Shown here piece after piece: positions 34,895-44,881 of a stretch of 44,881 nucleotides of DNA. Positions within the stretch are counted from its first letter, which is position 1; each line of letters opens with the position of its first letter. This stretch comes from Paenibacillus sp. DMB5 (GTDB lineage Bacteria; Bacillota; Bacilli; Paenibacillales; Paenibacillaceae), in NCBI RefSeq assembly GCF_001517085.1, contig NZ_LRAC01000015.1, forward strand, positions 1-44,881, written 5' to 3'. The translations under genes were made by a program, and so were the position numbers. Below the pieces are notes generated by a model. The model made no database searches, had not been told where the DNA came from, and was given only the letters and a program-made list of their open reading frames with translations.

Positions 34895-35947
34895 ATGCGC
34901 AATTTATTGGAAATCCAAAAGCAGCTTCTGCCGGATCTCATGGAAACCCTTAAGAGACGTTACACGATTCTACATCAGATCATGCTGTCCGATATTATTG
35001 GACGCAGAACACTGGCCGCGTCGCTTGATATGACCGAGCGGGTACTGCGCGCCGAGACGGATCTTCTGAAATCGCAAGGGCTCATTGAGATCGAGAGTGT
35101 CGGTATGCGCATTAGCGATGCCGGACGCAGAACGCTTGACCTGCTGGAGCCGATCGCCAAGAGCCTGTTCGGCCTGGATGATCTGGAAGAGAAGATCCGC
35201 TCAACGTATGATCTTAGCAAAGTTATTATCGTGCCCGGGGATTGTGAATCATCTCCGTTCACCAAGCGTGAGCTGGGACGTGCAGGCGCCAAGGCCTTTC
35301 TCGGTGTACTGCGCGGTGACGATACCATTGCCGTGACAGGCGGCTCTACACTGGCTGAGATGGCCGATCAGCTGACCCTGCCATTATCCGCCTCCTATAA
35401 GAATGCATGGGTTGTCCCTGCACGCGGAGGGCTTGGAGAGAGCATGGAGATTCAGGCCAATACGATTGCTTCTACCATGGCTAAGCGGATCGGAGCAAAT
35501 TACCGTCTGCTGCATGTGCCGGATCTGCTCAGCGAGGAAGCTTACCAGTCGCTGGGGCATGACTCGAACATCGGGGAGATTGTACAAATCATCCGCAGAT
35601 CGCGTATCATTGTTCATGGGATCGGTGATGCCCTGGAAATGACCCGCCGTCGCAGGCTGGATGAGGCTACGGTCTCGGAGATTCAGGCCGAAGGTGCGGT
35701 TGCCGAATCGTTCGGCTACTATTTTAATGAAGCCGGCGAGGTTGTCCATACCATGCGTACGATCGGGCTCCGTTTAGAGGATATCCTTCGTACAGAGGTC
35801 GTTATCGGTATCGCAGGGGGCAAACGCAAAGCCAAAGCGATCCACGCAATGCTGCGCTTCGGGCAAGAGGATATTCTGGTTATTGATGAGGCGGCTGCTG
35901 TCGAAATCGGCAAAGAAATCGACGCACAGTTGCAGCATGTGCTATAG
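34895..35947 (+). CDS. cggR: Central glycolytic genes regulator CggR
   Basis: 350 residues, SorC/DeoR family. N-terminal winged HTH at about 35-75 (GRRTLAASLDMTERVLRAET), then a sugar-phosphate-binding domain with VTGGSTLAEMA. It represses its own operon and is relieved by fructose-1,6-bisphosphate. GCAGGAGTG precedes the ATG. The gene is followed by gap with the order conserved in Firmicutes. Confidence 0.96.
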   Translation: MRNLLEIQKQLLPDLMETLKRRYTILHQIMLSDIIGRRTLAASLDMTERVLRAETDLLKSQGLIEIESVGMRISDAGRRTLDLLEPIAKSLFGLDDLEEKIRSTYDLSKVIIVPGDCESSPFTKRELGRAGAKAFLGVLRGDDTIAVTGGSTLAEMADQLTLPLSASYKNAWVVPARGGLGESMEIQANTIASTMAKRIGANYRLLHVPDLLSEEAYQSLGHDSNIGEIVQIIRRSRIIVHGIGDALEMTRRRRLDEATVSEIQAEGAVAESFGYYFNEAGEVVHTMRTIGLRLEDILRTEVVIGIAGGKRKAKAIHAMLRFGQEDILVIDEAAAVEIGKEIDAQLQHVL

Positions 35948-36063
35948 ATTCCAGGATATGGGGAGCTTTCGCAGTTATTTTGCATTATACTTAACATTGT
36001 TGTCTTGACGAGCTTCACGGCTTGTCTTGAATAAATAAAACGAAATCTAGGAGGAACTATTCA

Positions 36064-37074
36064 ATGAGTGTAAAAGTTGGTATTAACGGTTTTGGACGTA
36101 TTGGACGCCTTGCATTCCGCCGTATTCAAAATGTAGAAGGTATCGAAGTGGTAGCAATCAACGACTTGACTGACGCTAAGATGCTTGCTCATTTGCTTAA
36201 ATATGATACAACTCAAGGTAAATTCCAGGGAGACGTTGAAGTTCATGACGGATTCTTCAAAGTAAACGGTAAAGAAGTTAAGGTTCTTGCGAACCGTAAC
36301 CCAGAAGAACTGCCTTGGGGCGACCTCGGCGTAGACATCGTTCTGGAGTGCACAGGCTTCTTCACAACTAAAGAAGCTGCTGAAAAGCACCTTAAAGGCG
36401 GAGCTAAAAAAGTAGTTATCTCTGCTCCAGCTACAGGCGACATGAAAACTGTTGTTTACAACGTTAACCATGACATCCTTGATGGTTCCGAAACAGTTAT
36501 CTCCGGCGCATCTTGCACAACCAACTGCCTGGCTCCAATGGCAAAAGTCCTGAACGACAAGTTCGGTGTGGTTGAAGGCCTGATGACTACAATCCACGCT
36601 TACACTGGCGACCAGAACACTCTTGATGCTCCACACGCTAAAGGTGACTTCAGACGCGCTCGTGCAGCTGCTGAGAACATCATCCCTAACACTACCGGTG
36701 CTGCAAAAGCAATCGGTCTGGTAATTCCAGAACTGAAAGGCAAACTTGACGGAGCAGCACAACGCGTGCCTGTTGCTACAGGTTCCCTGACTGAGCTGGT
36801 TACTGTTCTTGAGAAGAACGTAACTGTTGAAGAAATCAACGCAGCAATGAAGGAAGCTTCCGATCCGGAAACTTACGGCTACACTGAAGATGAAATCGTA
36901 TCTTCCGACATCAAGGGCATGACTTTCGGTTCCCTGTACGATGCAACACAAACCAAAGTCCTGACTGTTGGCGACAAACAACTGGTTAAAACTGTTGCTT
37001 GGTACGACAACGAAATGTCCTACACTGCACAGCTGGTTCGCACTTTGGAACACTTCGCAAAACTGGCTAAGTAA
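36064..37074 (+). CDS. gap: Glyceraldehyde-3-phosphate dehydrogenase (type I)
   Basis: 336 residues. NAD-binding [10 protein letters not shown] at the N-terminus, catalytic Cys151 in [12 protein letters not shown], and the HAYTGDQ block. NAD use is suggested by AINDL. CTAGGAGGA precedes the ATG. Strong codon bias indicates high expression. Confidence 0.97.
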   Translation: MSVKVGINGFGRIGRLAFRRIQNVEGIEVVAINDLTDAKMLAHLLKYDTTQGKFQGDVEVHDGFFKVNGKEVKVLANRNPEELPWGDLGVDIVLECTGFFTTKEAAEKHLKGGAKKVVISAPATGDMKTVVYNVNHDILDGSETVISGASCTTNCLAPMAKVLNDKFGVVEGLMTTIHAYTGDQNTLDAPHAKGDFRRARAAAENIIPNTTGAAKAIGLVIPELKGKLDGAAQRVPVATGSLTELVTVLEKNVTVEEINAAMKEASDPETYGYTEDEIVSSDIKGMTFGSLYDATQTKVLTVGDKQLVKTVAWYDNEMSYTAQLVRTLEHFAKLAK

Positions 37075-37101
37075 GACCGGCTTAACATAAGCAGCATCTA
37101 T

Positions 37102-37137
37102 AGAGCGGAAACAGAAGTTCCTTGTTTCCGCTCTTTC
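37102..37137 (+). terminator. Hairpin between gap and pgk, possible attenuator
   Basis: A 12-bp perfect stem AGAGCGGAAACA/TGTTTCCGCTCT with a 9-base loop and TTTCT tail. A weak terminator or RNA stabiliser would set gap expression above pgk. The pgk ribosome site starts just downstream. Confidence 0.7.
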
Positions 37138-37165
37138 TAAATTTGGGTGTGGAGGAAGACTAATC

Positions 37166-39131
<1,966 letters not shown>

Positions 39132-39133
39132 GG

Positions 39134-42026
<2,893 letters not shown>

Positions 42027-42050
42027 TTTCTTTTGATATAGCTTTACAGG

Positions 42051-42077
42051 GCCTGCCGGTTTCCGGCAGGCTTTTTT
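42051..42077 (+). terminator. Intrinsic terminator of the glycolytic operon
   Basis: GCCTGCCGG/CCGGCAGGC with a TTT loop and six T, 25 bases after eno. Confidence 0.94.
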
Positions 42078-42100
42078 ATGAGTTGTTGGCTGGTTGAAGG

Positions 42101-42129
42101 TTGTATTCGCTTTAACGCTATGATAAAAT
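42101..42129 (+). promoter_or_regulatory. Candidate promoter of secG
   Basis: TTGTAT (42101-42106) and TAAAAT (42124-42129) with a 17-base spacer, 75 bases before secG. Confidence 0.5.
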
Positions 42130-42204
42130 AAAAATGCTGTTTATGAATTCGTGAAATCTAAATTACCATAGATAGTGATGCTTGGACGTAGGAGGTGGAA
42201 GTGA

Positions 42205-42438
42205 ATGGATATCTTTTTGAAAATTGTGCTCCTGATTTTTTCCGTCGGTCTGATTGCGGTCGTTCTTCTGCAAAAAGGGAAAAGCGCAGGTCTTTCCGGT
42301 GCCATCTCCGGCGGTGCTGAGCATCTCTTCGGTAAAACCAAAGCCCGCGGTATGGAACTCGTACTGCAGCGTGTAACAGTTGCATTGGCAGCCGGATTCT
42401 TTATCATGTCAATCGTTGTTGCCATTTTTGTTGACTAA
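42205..42438 (+). CDS. secG: Preprotein translocase subunit SecG
   Basis: 77 residues with two membrane segments (about 3-23 and 55-75) and the linker VLLQKGKSAGLSGAISGGAE typical of SecG. GGAGGTGG precedes the ATG. It stands before rnr as in B. subtilis. Confidence 0.95.
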   Translation: MDIFLKIVLLIFSVGLIAVVLLQKGKSAGLSGAISGGAEHLFGKTKARGMELVLQRVTVALAAGFFIMSIVVAIFVD

Positions 42439-42450
42439 ACTGCATACACT

Positions 42451-42495
42451 AAGCCTTCGCTCTGTTCTGAATGGAATGGGGCGGGGGCTTTTTAT
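42451..42495 (+). terminator. Intrinsic terminator after secG
   Basis: A 13-bp stem (AAGCCTTCGCTCT with GGGGCGGGGGCTT, several G-T pairs) followed by TTTTTA. Between it and rnr (to 42682) I see no convincing promoter pair. Confidence 0.75.
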
Positions 42496-42682
42496 TTTTG
42501 GATTTTTGAGCCTGCGTTAACCTTGGGATAATCATAACAGGGATGGGCGGGATTGATTTCGTGTATACTAGGGTATGAAGTATATAGAGGTAAAATTTAC
42601 TTGAAGCGCGAAAAACCAAAGAGGACAAGACGTACATATTTGCCGCAGCATACGATGCTGCGAAAGGGCCGAGGTGACTTAT

Positions 42683-44881
42683 TTGATAACACAGGAAATA
42701 TTACTTGATTTTATGCGGGAAACCGCTTATAAGCCGCTGACATACGATGAGCTGGTCAGCCATTTTGCAATAGAGGACAGCGCTGCGTTCAAGGCGTTTG
42801 AGGATTTGCTCTCAGAGCTGGAGCAGGACGGCCGGATCGTACTGACCCGGAATAACCGTTATGGTGTGCCGGAACGGATGGATCTTTTGCGCGGGCGGCT
42901 GCAGGCGCATGCTAAAGGCTTCGCTTTCCTGATTCCTGATGACCGCGACCATCCTGATGTCTACATTCATGCCAATGATCTCAAAGGTGCAATGAACGGC
43001 GATATTGTGCTGATCCGGATTACCTCCAAAAGCCCGTCCGGCGGGCGGATGGAAGGTGAAGTGGTGCGGATCGTCAAGCGCGGCGTATTGCAGACTGTAG
43101 GAGTGTTTCAGAGCCTGGAGACTTACGGATTTGTGCTGCCGGATGATAAGCGGATCAACCGGGACATTTTTATTCCGAAGCAGTCGTTTGGCGGTGCGGT
43201 TGACGGCGAAAAGGTTGTCGTGCGCATCGTTAATTATCCGGAGGGCCGGGCAGCGGCAGAGGGCGAAATCATCGAGATTCTCGGGCATAAGGATGACCCG
43301 GGTGTTGATATTCTGTCCGTTATCCGCAAGCATCAGCTGCCGGAGGCTTTTCCTGCTGAGGTAATGCGGGAGGCGGAGCAGGCTCCGGATTCCATTACGG
43401 AAGAGGAGATTGTACAGCAGGGCCGGCGCGATCTGCGCGGACTGAACATTGTTACCATCGACGGCGCTGATGCCAAGGATCTTGATGATGCGGTTAACGT
43501 GCAGCGCCTGGAGAATGGAAACTACAAGCTGGGCGTTCATATTGCTGACGTCGGTTATTACGTGCGTGAAGGCTCGGAGCTGGATAAGGAAGCTTATGAC
43601 CGGGGATGCAGCGTCTACCTGGTAGACCGGGTTATTCCGATGCTGCCGCACCGGCTCTCGAACGGGATCTGCAGTCTTAACCCCAAGGTGGACCGGCTCA
43701 CCATGTCCTGTGAGATGGAATTCAACGAGCATATGAAGGTCGTGAAGCATGATGTCTTTACGAGCGTTATCCGGACCAAAGAAAGAATGACCTATTCCGA
43801 CGTCCGCAAAATTGTGGAGGATGAAGATCCGGAGCTGCTGGAGCGCTACAGCCCGCTGATTGAGGATTTCCGTCTGATGAAAGAGCTGGCGATGAAGCTG
43901 CGGGCGGCCCGGATGCGGCGCGGGGCGGTTGATTTTGACTTTGAAGAAAGCAAGATCATCGTCGATGAGACCGGCAAGGCAATTGATATCGTAAAACGTG
44001 AGCGTTCCGTGGCTGAGCAGATTATTGAGGAGTTTATGCTGGCGGCTAACGAGACAGTGGCCGAGCATTTCCATTGGCTGAAAGTGCCGTTCCTGTACCG
44101 GATTCATGAGGACCCGGACCAGGAGAAGCTGCAGAACTTTATGGCTTTTGCCGCTAACTTCGGTTACCATGTCAAAGGCCGGGGGAATTCCATTCACCCG
44201 CGTGCCCTGCAGGATCTGCTGGAGCAGATCGAAGGGACGAAGGAGCAGACGGTGATCAGCACGATGATGCTGCGCTCGATGAAACAGGCGAAATATGATG
44301 CCGAAAGCACAGGCCACTTTGGACTGGCTGCCGAATACTATTCCCATTTCACTTCACCAATCCGCCGTTATCCTGACCTGGTCATTCACCGCGTGATGCG
44401 TGAGGTGCTTGAAAACGGCGGGGCGCTGACCGAGAAACGGCATGAGTATCTGGCCAGCAGGATGCCGGATATTGCCCAGCAGTCCTCCGAGCGTGAGCGC
44501 GTGGCCGTTGAAGCTGAACGTGATACCGAACAGCTGAAGAAGGCTGAGTATATGCAGGATAAGGTCGGTGAGGAGTTCGAGGCGATGGTCAGCAGTGTGA
44601 CCAGCTTCGGGATGTTCATCGAGCTTGAAAATACAGTCGAAGGCCTGATCCGTCTCAGCGCCCTGACGGATGATTACTACCACTTCGACGAAGCCCATAT
44701 GGCGCTGATCGGCGAGCGCACCTCCAAGGTGTTCCGCATCGGCGACGAGGTGAAGATCCGAGTCGCCAAGGTGAATATGGACGACCATACGATCGACTTC
44801 GAGCTGGTCGACATGAAGCCGCGTGCGGCGGGCGAGCACCGCAGCTACGGCGGCCGGCCGGGCAAGGGCGGCGGCTTCGCC
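42683..44881 (+). CDS. rnr: Ribonuclease R (3' end cut by the window)
   Basis: About 733 residues are visible and the frame is open to the last base. N-terminal winged helix and cold-shock domains (to about residue 240) precede the RNB catalytic block ([14 protein letters not shown], then [12 protein letters not shown]). The S1 domain starts at about residue 630, and a Gly/Arg-rich tail is just beginning. RNase R degrades structured RNA 3'-5'. TTG 42683 follows GAGGTGA by 5 bases; GTG 42674 (three codons earlier, behind AAAGGG) is an alternative. Confidence 0.93.
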   Translation, partial: MITQEILLDFMRETAYKPLTYDELVSHFAIEDSAAFKAFEDLLSELEQDGRIVLTRNNRYGVPERMDLLRGRLQAHAKGFAFLIPDDRDHPDVYIHANDLKGAMNGDIVLIRITSKSPSGGRMEGEVVRIVKRGVLQTVGVFQSLETYGFVLPDDKRINRDIFIPKQSFGGAVDGEKVVVRIVNYPEGRAAAEGEIIEILGHKDDPGVDILSVIRKHQLPEAFPAEVMREAEQAPDSITEEEIVQQGRRDLRGLNIVTIDGADAKDLDDAVNVQRLENGNYKLGVHIADVGYYVREGSELDKEAYDRGCSVYLVDRVIPMLPHRLSNGICSLNPKVDRLTMSCEMEFNEHMKVVKHDVFTSVIRTKERMTYSDVRKIVEDEDPELLERYSPLIEDFRLMKELAMKLRAARMRRGAVDFDFEESKIIVDETGKAIDIVKRERSVAEQIIEEFMLAANETVAEHFHWLKVPFLYRIHEDPDQEKLQNFMAFAANFGYHVKGRGNSIHPRALQDLLEQIEGTKEQTVISTMMLRSMKQAKYDAESTGHFGLAAEYYSHFTSPIRRYPDLVIHRVMREVLENGGALTEKRHEYLASRMPDIAQQSSERERVAVEAERDTEQLKKAEYMQDKVGEEFEAMVSSVTSFGMFIELENTVEGLIRLSALTDDYYHFDEAHMALIGERTSKVFRIGDEVKIRVAKVNMDDHTIDFELVDMKPRAAGEHRSYGGRPGKGGGFA

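Noticed and set aside
42812..44347. A 511-codon minus-strand frame opposite rnr
   Set aside because: Shadow of RNase R; the plus-strand protein is unambiguous across the whole interval.

Overview
The window looks like a chromosomal core segment of a Paenibacillus-type Firmicute. The evidence is the gene order (hprK-lgt-ppaX-acyltransferase, the his operon, trxB, rapZ-yvcK-whiA-HPr, clpP, cggR-gap-pgk-tpi-gpmI-eno, secG, rnr), which closely follows the Bacillus subtilis arrangement. CtsR-type and CggR-type operators, strong AGGAGG-like ribosome sites and several GTG/TTG starts point the same way. The genus is an inference from protein style, not from a database search.

Layout. 1-920: the 3' end of a 23S rRNA gene, eight tRNA genes (Ser, Met, Val, Thr, Asp, Phe, Tyr, Lys) and a terminator; no 5S gene is recognisable between the 23S end and the first tRNA. 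1024-4469: a thioredoxin-reductase-like flavoprotein, a PucR/CdaR-type regulator and the highly codon-biased sugar-ABC ATPase UgpC/MsmX. 4516-10589: hprK, lgt, ppaX and a hexapeptide acyltransferase, then two tandem paralogous membrane acyltransferases. 10610-12263 (minus): an FGGY sugar kinase, probably gluconokinase. 12342-21435: the histidine operon hisZ-G-D-B-H-A-F-IE-J followed by a divergent prs; only hisC is absent. The operon is interrupted between hisA and hisF by an octamer tandem repeat and a palindromic repeat-like element. 21499-24240: a structured leader, a TPR protein and trxB. 24344-26003: a DUF1858/DUF438 pair behind a good Crp/Fnr-type palindrome. 26189-30539: glucokinase, rapZ, yvcK, whiA and an HPr protein at the crh position. 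30648-33605: two exported proteins and an SGNH hydrolase. 33643-34562 (minus): clpP under a CtsR box, and tRNA-Arg. 34780-42077: the cggR glycolytic operon. 42101-end: secG and rnr (RNase R, truncated by the window end).

How it fits together. Much of the window is carbon-flux control. HPr kinase and PpaX act on HPr, and an HPr family member is encoded here. CggR senses glycolytic flux and sits upstream of the whole lower glycolytic pathway. Glucokinase, gluconokinase, YvcK and the multitask sugar ATPase are in the same window. The terminal prs supplies PRPP, the first substrate of the his pathway.

Caution on sequence quality. hisD, trxB and the SGNH hydrolase gene are each broken by apparent loss of single bases inside short runs, and the tRNA-Arg acceptor seems to lack two G. 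Losses in otherwise perfectly conserved genes, one of them (trxB) usually essential, suggest run-length base-calling errors rather than true pseudogenes. I did not find a clearly new multi-gene defence or mobile system. The best leads for new biology are the structured leader before the TPR gene, the Fnr-like promoter of the DUF1858/DUF438 pair, the HPr with His15 at the crh locus, the divergent his-linked Prs and the acyltransferase pair.
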